Source: Cydia pomonella
Taxonomy: Eukaryota > Arthropoda > Insecta > Lepidoptera > Tortricidae
Length of the DNA stretch: 64,000 bases
Assembly (NCBI RefSeq): GCF_033807575.1
Contig: NC_084726.1
Span: forward strand, 496,001-560,000
Direction: 5' to 3'
The notes below the pieces were generated by a model. That model searched no databases. It saw only the letters and a program-made list of their open reading frames with translations, and had not been told where the DNA came from. A program made the translations under genes and the position numbers. Shown piece after piece: positions 1-11,634 of the stretch (its first letter is position 1; the number at the start of each line of letters is the position of its first letter).

Positions 1-1600
1 TAGAAATAATAAATAAAATGAATAAAGAGCCCTTAAAGACATTTTCAAAGCAGAATTATTGATGGGTCAATTTATTTTCATACTATTTTGTATAGCATTA
101 TTGTTTCATTTATAGCGACCTCTAAATAATGTTAATAGCTTTAATTTTTTTTAGATACTTTTTCGTATATTAGAATTTAAAAAGCCCGCACGTAAAAGGA
201 ATTTTCATTAATTATTAACTAAGAAAACTTTGTAGACACGTATATTTACTGCCATCTTTGGACACATGATTAAAACTTTTGGAACGTTATGGTGCCATCG
301 CTCGAAACGATGCTGTCAAACATTTGGCCTTTAATCTATTAGATGGCGCCACTTTAGGTCTTTAACAATTATAACATATATTAGTAAACGAATAAGGATC
401 AAAAAGATCATCAAGGAAAGGAAAGTCAAATGGCGTTCTACAAATTTTTATCATGTGTCGAAAAATATAGCAGCAATTTTACTGTAGCAACAAAATTTTG
501 TTTGACAATCCACCTCCATTTCAAATTCTCTTTGCCAACGCCTACAAAATGGGAAGAAAAGAGAAAATACTCCCTTTCCCGTTTCCAAACGCCCACAGTT
601 AGTCGGTCATCCCCTGAATGGTAAAAGTAGAACCACCTCCATCTTCGTCGGCAGAAGAAGGGCCATCAGAGCTTCACTCTGTAGTGTTTTACTCTATAGG
701 ATTTGGCAATTTAATCCACTAAAACATCATTTTGCTACATCGAATACCTTGACTAAAATATCAACAGAAGATATATAATGTGTTCCTGCAAATTTGTGCC
801 CTGAATTTTTGTAGACAAGATTATAGCAAGCATCGCTGGCTCTTAGTAATCTATATGCACCTAAATTTTCTAAAAGAATGCCACGAACCGTACCGAAACT
901 TTCTGCGGCGACTGCACGCAGGAAATATGTTAGAAAACCGTTTCCCTCTTTTAGCTATGATATATATATTTTTTTTATTAAAGCAATATAACATACATTT
1001 ACGTTTAAACTTCTATTCCTAATATAATATCAATATTCCAATCTACAACTACGTCTCTATAGCAAAGCCAAAGTTGATAAATTAATCCAAATGCAAAAAC
1101 TGCTCAGATTTTTTTTAAACATGAACCCGTTTTCGCCTGCGCTACTGTCCGTCTCCTTGAACTTTAACGGCTGTAAAAAAAGTTCAGACAATAAAACTGA
1201 AACGAATACGCTTTGCTCGCGCTTTGTGCTCGCTTGATCAACAATACGAAATTTAAATACAAAATGTTACAATTCAGGGAATAGATCCAGGGTCCTCTTC
1301 TCTCTCCCTGTTACAAAGCTAGCAAAAAATAGGAAAAAAAGTGCAAAAAAAAACAAAAAAGATTTCATTGTTCGGGATTTGAGCCCGGAACCTAATGATT
1401 GTTAAGCTAGTGTATTCCAATTGACCCACGAATGGAGATATGTGACACGGTGAAATTAGGCTACTTATTCTCGAGTAAAATCTAAATATCTAAATACCCC
1501 CTAAACCAGCGTTCTAAAATATCTGAATTTTTCGCAAATCACTCTGTAACCATGTCTCACAAGAAGCAAACTCTTATGATATCGATACGGCTATTTGTTT
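1..1600. other. AT-rich stretch without a recognisable gene
   Basis: I see no exon with family motifs, no tRNA and no clear terminal repeats here. The open frames present are short, of low complexity and lack recognisable domains. The sequence is consistent with intergenic or intronic moth DNA. Confidence 0.5.
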
Positions 1601-1619
1601 AGGCGCGACGTACCATGAC

Positions 1620-2345
1620 TCCGCCATTTTGAAAAAATTCCAAAAACTGGATCGACAAAAAAATTCTATTTGATCATAGAATATGGTCGCAAAATTTCAC
1701 GCGAATCGGTTGAGAATTGCGACCTGTAGAGGAGAACATCCGGACATACGAAAGCAGATTGCGCGAGTCAAAACGTAGACCTACGCTACGCTTCGGTCAA
1801 TAAATATTCACAACACTATTCTCGTTAAGTTTATTAGCAGACTGTTTGAAACTATTCTCTCCAAGTTTTACTCCGGTCATCGGAGACTTAATAAGCGCTT
1901 TATAACGGTATTTATCACTTGCACAAGATATTACCCAGCTTCCAGCAAAGCCTTTGAAATATGCAACGCTTTATACTAGATCTCGGAATTATGTACTCAA
2001 GACTCTAGGAGCTTCTTTGTAAATAAGTGGTACAGAGAACAAACCATTTGGTCGGCGAAAAACGCATTAAGTATTTTAAGTTTAGTTGTGTCAATGGCAT
2101 GCGTATCAAACTTGCTTAAGTTCACGCCAAATGGTGGCTCTGTGAGCACTTCGCATTTTGTACACTTCGCGAATACCCGTAGCTCTGCATTTTGAATAAA
2201 ATCCAAATACTCAATTGACAAAAAACTATATTAATTATCAAAGCTACTTACATTTCACAAGACTGGCTTGAGAAATGCGATCTGTAGAGAAGAATAATCG
2301 GACAGACGTACGAAAACATTTTTGTCTTAGCTAAAACGGAGACCG
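1620..2345 (+). repeat. Diverged direct repeat pair (about 1620-1805 and 2155-2345)
   Basis: Two blocks share the same order of motifs: a GCATTTTGAA-like start, a GACAAAAAA stretch, TTTCAC, a TTGAGAA(A/T)TGCGA(C/T)CTGTAGAG core, then CGGACA and TACGAAA. They are well diverged. This looks like two copies of an old dispersed element, or a local duplication about 540 bp apart. No coding content. Confidence 0.5.
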
Positions 2346-2479
2346 TCTCCTTCGCATGGTCAAATATATATTGGTGTACCAAATTTTGATGACTTCATGA
2401 AAACAGGAGTTGACTCGTAAAAAAATATTTATTTGGGTATATTTGTATAAGTATATTATCTGAGTAGTCTCAACTTTTA

Positions 2480-2572
2480 CTTTGGAGTTACAGGTGTCCA
2501 TGGGCGGCGGTAATCGCTTACCATCTGGTGATCCGTCTGCTCGTTTGCCTCCTCTATCATAAAGAAAAAAAA
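2480..2572 (+). mobile_element. 3' tail of a lepidopteran SINE/LINE
   Basis: The stretch runs from ACAGGTGTCCATGGGCGGCG through GCTTACCATCTGGTGATCCG and GCTCGTTTGCCTCCT to an A-rich end. The same tail appears in the opposite orientation at 38803-38855 and 60527-60575. The A-rich end and 5' truncation fit retroposition by a LINE. Confidence 0.6.
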
Positions 2573-2699
2573 AACTTATGTCTGCTCTCATGTTTAGACC
2601 AATGGTTGACTTTTACAGAATGCTTTAGGGCGTTAAATCCGCCATTTGTTTTTTTTATAAATTGTGCAAGAAGCTGATATAAATAAAAAAATTAAAAAA

Positions 2700-3210
2700 T
2701 GTAGCGGGCAACTTCCGAAGATGTAGCTTCTCAATCGTATGATGTTGCGGTTGAGAATCTCTTTTCCAGCAGATTCTTGCTAGTTTTTGCCCCCCTCCCA
2801 CCCTGTAACAAGAATAAGCCGACCCTCTCCAACTGTTTAATATTTACTAACTAAGAATGTACCCCCCTCCCCCCTCAATCCTCTTACGTAATAAATCGCC
2901 CCTGCTACTGACATTTCAAGCTTCTAAAAATCTGCAATTCACCCCCTGCATAGTTTGCTCCTCAGCGAGTGACAGGTCTGCTCCTCTCTGGTCTCAAGGC
3001 AACAAATCCCCCCGGACTCGCTCTAATCAAGTCTAAATTAATTTAACAAGAGATGAGATTGATTATTAACGACTGCTTCCTCTTAGCTAATTTACGTATA
3101 TTTTAGACGTAAATGAGATTAATAGTAATTTAATTCCCAGGGCAAAAATACCTTTCCTTTTAAATGTTAAAGGTAAACAAAAATCGTATTACGAATACTA
3201 AGAATAAAGC
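2700..3210. other. No gene; C-rich patches
   Basis: The stretch holds several C-runs (CCCCCCTCCC type) around 2790-3010 and otherwise AT-rich sequence. I recognise no coding or RNA feature. Confidence 0.4.
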
Positions 3211-3220
3211 ATGACAGTTC

Positions 3221-3475
3221 TGACGATCGGTCTAGCCTAGTCGGTGGTGACCCTGAGTATGAAGCCGATGGTCCCGGGTTCGAATCCCGGTAAGGGTATT
3301 TGTGTGATGAATACAGATATTTGTTCCTGAGTCATGCATGGTTGTTTTCTATGTATTTAAGTATTTATATTTTATATATATCGTTGTCTGAGTACCCATA
3401 GCACAAGCCTTCTTGAGCTTACCGTGGAGCGTAGTCAATTTGTGTAAATATGTCCTATAATATTTATCTACGCCG
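3221..3475 (+). mobile_element. tRNA-derived SINE, family 1, copy a
   Basis: The head carries a tRNA-like A box (GCCTAGTCGGTGGTGACCC) and a B box (GGGTTCGAATCC), as expected of an internal Pol III promoter. The body follows with TTTGTTCCTGAGTCATG, an AT-rich stretch, TATATCGTTGTCTGAGTACC, and a tail with GAGCTTACCGTGG and GTCCTATAATATTTAT. Nine or so related copies occur in this window, in both orientations. Confidence 0.8.
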
Positions 3476-3786
3476 ACCAGTCACAAACGTTTCCTTGCGA
3501 TCTCGAATGAATACCATCTTGTTGGGGCCGTGAGCGGCCTTCGATTTGCGGTCCCTACTTGAAAATCTTTCCGATTCTGTAAATGTTAACCACAGTTTAG
3601 TGCCATTACCTATATGATGTTCTTAGTAATAAGTATTTCACTTTTGCTTTGTATTCGTAGAAATGTGTAAAATAGGAAAATAAAGTGTTTCATGTGCCAC
3701 GGCAAATTCCCAGAAATGAAATTACAATCCAACTGGAAGGCGTAACCTTCGCCTTATCTTTCACTTATATCTCTTCAAAGGAGCCC

Positions 3787-4183
3787 TAATAGTGATGTTC
3801 CAGATATTCCCGAGTTAAAACAAAATATTACCGAGAATGAGTCTCTCTTCATTCTCGGTAATATTTTCGGTTTTGACGACCGGTCTGGCCTAGTGGGTAG
3901 TGACCCTGCCTATGAAGCCGATGGTCCCGGGTTCAAATCCTGGTAAGGGCATTTATTCGTGTGATGAGCATGGATATTTGTTCCTGAGTCATGGGTGTTT
4001 TCTATGTATTTAAGTATTTATATATTATATATATCGTTGTCTAAGTACCCTCAACACAAGCCTTATTGAGCTTACTGTGGGACTTAGTCAATTTGTGTAA
4101 CCATGTCCTATAATAATATAATTTATTTATAATTTATTTATTTATTTTGTTTTAACTCGGGAATATCCGGAACATCACTATTA
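3787..4183. mobile_element. Palindromic foldback (MITE-like) element split by a SINE
   Basis: The left end begins TAATAGTGATGTTCCAGATA and the right end is its near-perfect inverse (ending AACATCACTATTA). Inside the left part the sequence folds back on itself through ACCGAGAATGA / TCATTCTCGGT around a loop at about 3841-3849. If the SINE at 3871-4135 is ignored, the whole element is one hairpin with arms of roughly 54 bp. No coding capacity. Confidence 0.75.
3871..4135 (+). mobile_element. tRNA-derived SINE, family 1, copy b
   Basis: It has a complete head (GACCGGTCTGGCCTAGTGGG, then GGGTTCAAATCC) and the standard body and tail, ending in AT-rich (ATTT)n. It sits in the right arm of the foldback element at 3787-4183, so it is younger than that element. 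Confidence 0.85.
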
Positions 4184-5395
4184 ACCAGAAAATTAGAAGA
4201 AAACAAAAGATTTAGCACGCCGCCACAGAAATGCCGTACAGAAATGACACTTCTTACAACACCGAAGTTTGACAGCGATTCAAGGACAAATCATATCTCT
4301 TTCTAATGTATGGCACTATCTCTTAGGGCTGTCAAAATTCAAGTCATTATCTTATCTGTGGTTGTGCACGTAAAGGACGTCAAGTTGTGCCAACCCTCAT
4401 AATTGCTCGGAGCAATGCTGAGCCGAACGGAGCCGAGAATACCCGAACACTAGTGTCTCTCCACTGACGCTGCGCGTAAATTGCGACGGAAGATATGACC
4501 GTCGTGCGGGTTTTGACATTTCTATTTAAAATTTTGTTCGTTAGACACACTTGTCGACTACATTAGTAATTATTTTATGGGTCGCTATTGTTTCCCATAT
4601 AGTTTTAAGTCATAATGTATTGTTTGTCCGCATTTTCGTTAGCCATAATTTGGTTTTTCTCAGAAACGCGTAACTTTTCAGGATTGCTATAAAACAAACC
4701 TATCTATAGGATAACCGAAGGAAATTCCTGAAAAGTTAACGGTTTATGACTAATGATAATATGACTATCATTACATTATGACTTTCAATAATTATGCCAA
4801 ACAAATGAATCCGTTATTTTACATCTACCATATTTTGCTACGGTATGCAGGGTAACGATATTCAATTGAAAATAAATGAATATTAGACATGTTTTGAAAC
4901 TCTCAGGTTATTTCATCCATGTAATATAAAATACCACTTTAACGACATTTGTTCTCGGGAACGGGAATATTGCCTTGAACGGCACATCACTGCCACTACC
5001 CGTGCCGAGTTTTTTCAATCAAACCCGCTAAAGAAGCCCGATTGGTGCCAACTCCCGACTTGGCATAGCTACCAACAACACTTTGATTTTAGATCGGGCT
5101 GAAACACCTACAGAATATTCATCTGGTTATTGGCAAAATCCACGGCACGTTTGTGAATCAGTTTTTTGATTATTTTGACAAAACAGAATAGAATAGAATA
5201 GAAGAAAATTAATCAGAAAACGCTTAAGTTTAAGTAATACATGAGACGACATAATCAATTTATTATATTTATATTTTTAGTATTACTGCAACAAAAGTGC
5301 TGCGTGATTATTGCTGCCGCAAATGTTAGAAATCCGGGCAGCAAGATCGATTTTGACATTTGATTTACCAATGCAGTCGGCAGTAATGTTGCCCG
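4184..5395. other. No gene seen; contains a small inverted repeat
   Basis: The only structure I support is an inverted repeat with arms near 4669-4684 (GTAACTTTTCAGGA) and 4725-4741 (TCCTGAAAAGTTAAC), the remnant of a foldback element. A short (GAATA)n run lies near 5186-5203. Confidence 0.45.
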
Positions 5396-6731
5396 AAAAA
5401 AGCGGCCAAGTGCGAGTCGGACTCGCGCATGAAGGGTTCCGTACCATTTAAGACGTATTAAAAAAAAATCTACTTGCTAGATCTTGTTCAACATTTTACC
5501 ACTTTGGACACACATTTTACCACTTTGGAACTGTCTCTCGCGCAAACTATTCATTTTAGAAAAAAATGATGTTAGGAACCTAAATATCATTTTTGAAGAC
5601 CTATCCATAGATACCCCACACGTATGGGTTTGATGAAAAAAATTTTTTTTAATTTATTGACGTATTAAAAAAAAACTATTCACTAGATCTCGTTCAAACC
5701 AATTTTCGGTGGAAGTTTGCATGGTAATGTATATCATATATTTTTTTTAGATTTTTCATTCTGTTATTTTAGAAGTTACAGGGGGGGGGACACACATTTT
5801 TTCACTTTGGAAGTGTCTCTCGCGCAAACTATTCAGTTTAGAAAAAAATGATATTAGAAACCTAAATATCATTTTTGAAGACCTATCCATAGATACCCCA
5901 CACGTATGGGTTTGATGAAAAAAATTTTTTTTTTAAATTTTTATGACGTATTAAAAAAAAACTACTTACTAGATCTCGTTCGAACCAATTTTCGGTGGAA
6001 GTTTGCATGGCAATGTATATCATATATTTTTTTTAGATTTTTCATTCTGTTATTTTAGAAGTTACAGAGGGGGGGACACACATTTTTTCACTTTGGAAGT
6101 GTCTCTCGCGCAAACTATTCAGTTTAGAAAAAAATGATATTAGAAACCTAAATATCATTTTTGAAGACCTATCCATAGATACCCCACACGTATGGGTTTG
6201 ATGAAAAAAAATTTTTTTTTTTAATTTTTATGACGTATTAAAAAAAAACTACTTACTAGATCTCGTTCGAACCAATTTTCGGTGGAAGTTTGCATGGCAA
6301 TGTATATCATATATTTTTTTTAGATTTTTCATTCTGTTATTTTAGAAGTTACGGGGGGGGGGGACACACTTTTTACCACTTTGGAAGTGTCTCTCGCGCA
6401 AACTTTTCAGTTTAGAAAAAAATGATATTAGAAACCTCAATATCATTTTTAAAGACCTATCCATAGATACCCCACACGTATGAGTTTGATGAAAAAAGAT
6501 TTTTTGAGTTTCAGTTCTAAGTATGGGGAACCCCCAAAATTTATTGTTTTTTTTCTATTTTTGTGTGAACATCATAATGCGGTTCATAGAATACATCTAC
6601 TTACCAAGTTTGAATAGTATAGCTTTTATAGTTTCGGAAAAAAGTGGCTGTGACAGAATCGGACAGACAGACGGACATGACGAATCTATAAGGGTTCCGT
6701 TTTTTGCCATTTGGCTACGGAACCCTAAAAA
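5396..6731 (+). repeat. Dispersed repeat family R with internal tandem units (copy A)
   Basis: The 5' end reads CCAAGTGCGAGTCGGACTCG and then AGGGTTCCGTA; the 3' end reads CTATAAGGGTTCCGTTTTTT, then GGCTACGGAACCCTAAAAA, so the outer ends carry a short inverted AGGGTTCCGTA/TACGGAACCCT. Between them are four units that each start GACGTATTAAAAAAA, at 5452, 5659, 5945 and 6232 (spacings 207, 286, 287). Each unit ends with ACCCCACACGTATG and GTTTGATGAAAAAA. The first unit has an internal deletion. Short open frames here are repeat-derived and recur in the other copies. Confidence 0.8.
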
Positions 6732-7742
6732 GTGTCATGTTGGACTATGAGCAAAACATAAAAAACTTTCACATTGTGACCCACTATGATAGAATATAAT
6801 GGTTTAAGAAATTTATTCTCAAAAAGAATTTACAAAATTCGCTTACTTGAGAATACAATATTTATATAATATATCTTAGGACTAACATGCAGACAATGTA
6901 AGATTAGGAATATAATCCACAGATAATCGAATGTTGTCCATTTCAACAATCGAATTCGTACATCTTCGTCACTCCAATGCAAGAGCGATAAAGATGGAGA
7001 TAGATAAACGATCCGAACTTCAATGCTTGCAGTTTCCGTAATACGTCGTTGCAATAAAACAAAGGCACATATTTTGACTCTTATTTCCATAGATTTTTAG
7101 GTTCATTTTTGTTGTTTTCCGCCATACGTGGTTGATACTTTTGTAATGAATGATTACACATATTTGGACTCTATTTTAATGGCGTGTAGGATCATTATCG
7201 ATTGTTCGCCGCACGTGGTTAATACAAGCACCACATTAACCTAATAGTAGATGGTATTGACGCCGGTATCGCCTGATTCTGGGTAATGTGTTAGTGTTAG
7301 GCCGCCTGTCACGCCGAATATTAAAAGCTTTTTTAGGGTTCCGTACCAAAAAAAATCTATAAGGGTTCCGTTTTTTGCCATTTGGCTAAGAAACCCTAAA
7401 AAGAAAATCCTTTTAGGATCACTCGTGTTAAAAAATATATGTTTGCTAATCTGCGAAATAATAAAGGGTAACAAATCTCAAATTATAGTGTTTGTTTTTT
7501 TACCACTTTTTTATGTGACCTTTTTGCCTCTTTTGTGTTATTTCTAGTCAGAATCGCGAGCCCGTTTCATCCTTACAGGTGAAAGAAGAAAAAATTCCAA
7601 ACATTTTTCATACTTTCCTTTTTGTCACCGCCATACAAAGTAACACAATAGGACAATAGGGAAAAAAATCTGGGACATGTTTATCCAATTAGGATCGAAA
7701 GAGTTCGTGATTCTGAGTAGAAAAATACACAATTTTTTAAAA
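6732..7742. other. No gene; holds a minimal copy of family R (about 7318-7402)
   Basis: Within this stretch, 7318-7402 carries only the ends of family R: AGGGTTCCGTACC, a short A-run, then CTATAAGGGTTCCG, GCCATTTGGCTA and ACCCTAAAAAG. It is a deletion derivative about 85 bp long. The rest shows no gene or RNA. Confidence 0.5.
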
Positions 7743-7967
7743 ATCCAGCCAAGTGCGAGTCGGACTCGCGCACGAAGGGTTTCATACCATTATCTAAAAA
7801 TCACTTTTTTTGTATGGGAGTGGGAGCAGGAGTGAAAATTTCAACCGTCTGACTATCACGGTTCATGAGTTATAGCCGGGTGACAGACGGACAGACAGGC
7901 GGACGGACAACGGAGTCTTAGTAATAGGGTCCCATTTTACCCAGGTAGGTACGGAAACCCTGAAAAA
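7743..7967 (+). repeat. Family R repeat, short form (copy B)
   Basis: The stretch starts with CCAAGTGCGAGTCGGACTCG and ends ACGGAAACCCTGAAAAA. Its interior lacks the 286 bp tandem units and instead carries TTCAACCGTCTGACTATCAC, GGTTCATGAG and GGACAGACAGGCGGACGGAC. It is the same subfamily as 9103-9322. Confidence 0.75.
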
Positions 7968-9102
7968 GGCGAAAATTCGGCATCAATACCGCCGCAGTAA
8001 TGTCGCAACAATAATACAGCTGCTCTTAATATCCAAATGTCACCTTTTATGTTTGATTTTAAAGACGCTGTACGGCAAAACGGTCATCGGAAGTTTTACT
8101 TAAGGTTGTCGGTAAGATTAAAGATGGCGAAGAAGTCTCGAGAATATTTTCATTTTCCTTTTTGCTCGTTCATGTTTTTTAAAGTGTAATATTGATAGCT
8201 TATTATACAGTTTATTTATTTATTCGTATGGCATTTACAGAGTCGCTTAATTATAAATTATAATACAATATCTAAGTTCTTCCCCCATTTGGCAGCGTTT
8301 GCATTAGGTGAGTGAAGATATAGGGCCTCTCCAACAAATTTCCGTATCGGGCAATTATGTGTAATGTGGTGTATAGTCTGCACTATCGTGGAAGCGGATA
8401 TCGTGGATACAGTGAACTATCGTGGAAGTGTGCAGTTAATGAAAAACTAATCTTGAAACGCGTTTAACCATGTTTTAATGAACACCCGGCAATCCATTGT
8501 GACTTTTAGTAAAGTCCAGCTATCTCTTTACTAAAAGCAACTACCGAACAACGGCATGCTCTACGAGCACATTTAAAAGTACGAGTAACTACCGAGCAAG
8601 GACTTGATATTGGCAAAATCATCATAAATTTGATGGAGGCCATATTTTAAAAGAAGTTTTAACTAGCAAATGACTGACACAATACAAAAGTGGAACAACA
8701 TATTTCCTTCTCCAATAAAAATGCTAATCACTCCACGACGACAATAGGGTCATTTTCCCACGGGCCAGGAAAGATTTAAAGCGTCATCTTGAGCAGGAAA
8801 GTAAAGAGGAAATCGTGATTTTGAAAATTGTGCGCTTGGATTCCCGTTAGTGTATGAATGAATGAATCTAGTTGGTGACGAGTTGTTGTTATTAACACAG
8901 TGAGATTGTGTAATGTAATGAATCAATAACATAATTATATTACTTAATGGTTTTGTTTAAAGTTCTACATTTCTAAACGCTTCTCACTACAGCCACCTTG
9001 ACATTTTTCTGTTTGGCGCTATGGCTGACTGGTAGAGAATGCCATCAGACATTAAGTCCATCTTTATGACAGGTGATCGATGATCACGAGATGATTTCTA
9101 TA
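7968..9102. other. No gene seen; small perfect hairpin at 8503-8537
   Basis: The only structure noted is a stem of 12 bp (CTTTTAGTAAAG / CTTTACTAAAAG) with an 11-base loop. The rest is AT-rich with no recognisable exon or element. Confidence 0.4.
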
Positions 9103-9322
9103 AAAAACCGGACAAGTGCGAGTCGGACTCGCCCACCGAGAGTTCCGTACTTTTAACTATTTGTTGTTATAGCGGCAACAGATATACATCATCTGTGAAA
9201 ATTTCAACTGTCTATAGCTATCACGGTTCATGAGATACAGCCTGGTGACAGACGAACGGACGGACAGCGGAGTCTGAGTAATAGGATCCCGTTTTACCCT
9301 TTGGGTAGGGAATCCTAAAACC
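9103..9322 (+). repeat. Family R repeat, short form (copy C)
   Basis: Its boundaries are CAAGTGCGAGTCGGACTCG and GGGAATCCTAAAA. The interior matches copy B (TATCACGGTTCATGAG, then a GACGGACAGCGGAGTCTGAG block) and, inverted, the copy at 28431-28616. Confidence 0.75.
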
Positions 9323-9684
9323 AAAGTGTCGAACACCTCTGCCCGGACCCGGACCATTCTAATAATGTAACGTGATCCTTTAATCTAACAATTCTCAGTG
9401 TTACGCCGGCAACCGTAAATAGGTAGGTACACAAAATCAGTAAATATTGTGGGTAGGTTTCCCTTATAGTAAAAGGGAGACCGTTTCATATTCGTATTGG
9501 CTATGTGCGAAGTTGGTGGTGGGGGAAATACAAGCGACGCCAACATATGAACTTTCGTGAGACGACATCTTCATACTATTTGGCAGCTGCCAACTGACGA
9601 ATAAGCAAGATGTCCCGTATGTCCTACACTCACTACCCTCACTAGGGGCCTATTAGACTAATGTTATTATTAGTCCACGAACTG

Positions 9685-10153
9685 GGGCCCATTTCTTGAA
9701 CGGTATTAGACTAATTTTATTAGTGTGTTGTCATGGTAACTCCTACGATTTGACAGTTCACGGACTAACAATATTAGTCTGTTTTGATGACCGGTCTGAC
9801 CTAGTGGGTGGTGAAGGGTCGGGCAGGGGCCTATGAAGCCGATGGTCCCGGGTTCAAATCCTGGTAAGGGCATTTATTCGTGTGATGAGCATGGATATTT
9901 GTTCCTGAGTCATGGGTGTTTTCTATGTATTTAAGTATTTATAAATATTTATATATTTTATATATCGTTGTCTAAGTACCCTCAACACAAGCCTTATTGA
10001 GCTTACTGTGGGACTTAGTCAATTTGTGCAATAATGTCCTATAATATTTATTATAATATTAGTCTGATACCGTTCGAGAAATAGGCTCCTGTCAAATTGT
10101 TGCCATGGCAACACTAATAATATTAGACTAACAACCGTTCGAGAAATGGGCCC
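9685..10153. mobile_element. TIR element (MITE-like) interrupted by a SINE
   Basis: The terminal inverted repeats are GGGCCCATTTCTTGAACGGT at the left and ACCGTTCGAGAAATGGGCCC-type sequence at the right, with inner ATTAGACTAA repeats. Without the SINE at 9782-10054 the element would be about 185 bp. It is non-coding. Confidence 0.75.
9782..10054 (+). mobile_element. tRNA-derived SINE, family 1, copy c, with perfect target duplication
   Basis: It is a full-length head-to-tail copy with a small extra G-rich stretch in the head (GTGAAGGGTCGGGCAGGGGC). It is flanked on both sides by the identical 12 bp AATATTAGTCTG (9770-9781 and 10055-10066), the target-site duplication made on insertion into the TIR element. 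Confidence 0.9.
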
Positions 10154-10319
10154 TAGGCGGCGCCACAGTCATGCGCAGGGCTAATAAGTGTAACAGGCGG
10201 CCTCGCTATCAAACGTTAGAGCATTAATTAGAGCTGCGCATTCGGGAACACGATCGGGAGAATAACAGCCGTATAGTCGTGTAACAGCCGTAGGTAGTCG
10301 TTAATGCTGTAAATTATTA

Positions 10320-10600
10320 GCAAGAATTATATAATAGTTATTTGTTTTATTTACTAGGGGGCAAATTTATGTAGCCCCTCGTGCTAATATTAACAGATTG
10401 ATAACCGAGTAAGTAAAAGATTCAGAAATTGAACTACGAGCGCAGCAATTGAATTGTAGGTAGAATCTTGAATGTTGGGAGGGTGTCGAGGCGTAAGGAT
10501 TAAACAAACATTGCTACCGAAAGAAAGAAGCTTTTTCACCACACTAACCCGAGGAAAATACTACCTTATTGTAAAACTACTAACCAAAATCCAAAAGAAT
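10320..10600 (+). repeat. Dispersed repeat, related to 42437-42650
   Basis: Shared landmarks in order are GTTATTTGTTTTA, CTCGTGCTAATATT, GGAATCTTGA or AGAATCTTGA, (G)GAGGGT(G/T)TC, TTAAACAAA and CTTTTTCACCACAC(T/C)AACCCGA. The two copies are diverged by many changes. No coding content is visible. Confidence 0.55.
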
Positions 10601-10643
10601 GCTATTAAATATTTATCAGACATAATAATATCTCTTTTGTTTC

Positions 10644-10830
10644 CTCGCGATGTCACCGTCTGTGAAGGAAAACATCGCGAGGAAACCTGCATACATCTGC
10701 GAAGAAATACAAAGGTATATGTGAAGTTCCCAATCCGCATTGGGCTAGCGTTGGGACTATAGCCCAAGCCCTCAGGCGCATGAGAGGAGGCCTGTGCCCA
10801 GCAGTGGGACGTATATAAGCTGAATTATTT
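10644..10830 (+). mobile_element. SINE family 2 tail fragment, alternative tail
   Basis: It contains GAAGGAAAACATCGCGAGGA, AATCCGCATTGGGCTAGCGT, TATAGCCCAAGCCCT and GAGGAGGCCTGTGCCCAGCA-GTGGGACGTATATA. The same tail occurs inverted at 26098-26260. The tRNA-like head is missing here. Confidence 0.65.
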
Positions 10831-11080
10831 TTATTATTTATTATATTATAGGATTATGTCAAATGGTAAACAGATGGCCATATTTGCCCTGCAGCCTGAA
10901 AAATACATATAACTAACGAATATAAATGTCCTAACAATATAACCCCAGACCCTTCCTAACTCGAATCTGAAAGCCCACCTCGTGAGCCTCGTCCAGGGAA
11001 TACGTATGATGCTTTTAAATATGAAAACGAAGTTCTTCTTCAAAGGTTTTTATAAAATAAAATAAAATAAAATAAAAATA

Positions 11081-11317
11081 AATATTATAAGACATTATTA
11101 CACCAATTGACTAAGTCCCACAGTAAGCTCAATAAGGCTTCTGTTGAGGGTACTTAGACAACGATAGGTATATAATATATAAATACTTAATACATAGAAA
11201 ACACCCATGACTCAGGAACAAATATCCATGCTCATCGCACGAATAAATTACCAGGATTTGAACCCGGGACGGCTTCATAGACAGGGTCACTACCCACTAG
11301 GCCAGACCAGTCGTCAG
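11081..11317 (-). mobile_element. tRNA-derived SINE, family 1, copy d
   Basis: It reads in reverse: the tail (CACAGTAAGCTCAATAAGGC) comes first and the head (inverse of GACTGGTCTGGCCTAGTGGG) ends near 11317. The upstream A-rich (AAAAT)n at 11055-11085 is its 3' tail. The B box reads GGGTTCAAATCC on the minus strand. Confidence 0.8.
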
Positions 11318-11634
11318 TTTTTAATCAGCCACGTTAACAATTAGTTCTTGCAACCATAATGCTTGACAGATCGAGTGAAGTTGTGAGTCACAGCTAATAC
11401 ATATCCGCCTGACGCGCCAAAAATAATGCTTTGGGCGAGCTTTGCATATCTGTCTTATCTACTAATATTACAATCATCTAATACACTTTATTAGCCATAC
11501 GACAACTTATTTACAACATACTTTATTAACAAGAAACAAATCTGTGTTGACAGATACTAGATACCTACAATGTGTTTAGCCGTCACGTTGTTTGTTAGGA
11601 CTGGAATATTACTCTATATTGTAGTACATACTAT

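Noticed and set aside
3221..3300. A true tRNA gene in the SINE family 1 head
   Set aside because: A and B boxes are present, but the acceptor strands do not pair and the sequence continues into the standard SINE body in many copies.
6523..6750. Short frame starting MGNPQNLLFFFYF, repeated at 12267 and 59520
   Set aside because: It recurs only because the family R 3' end is repeated; it contains homopolymer-coded residues and ends in the repeat boundary.
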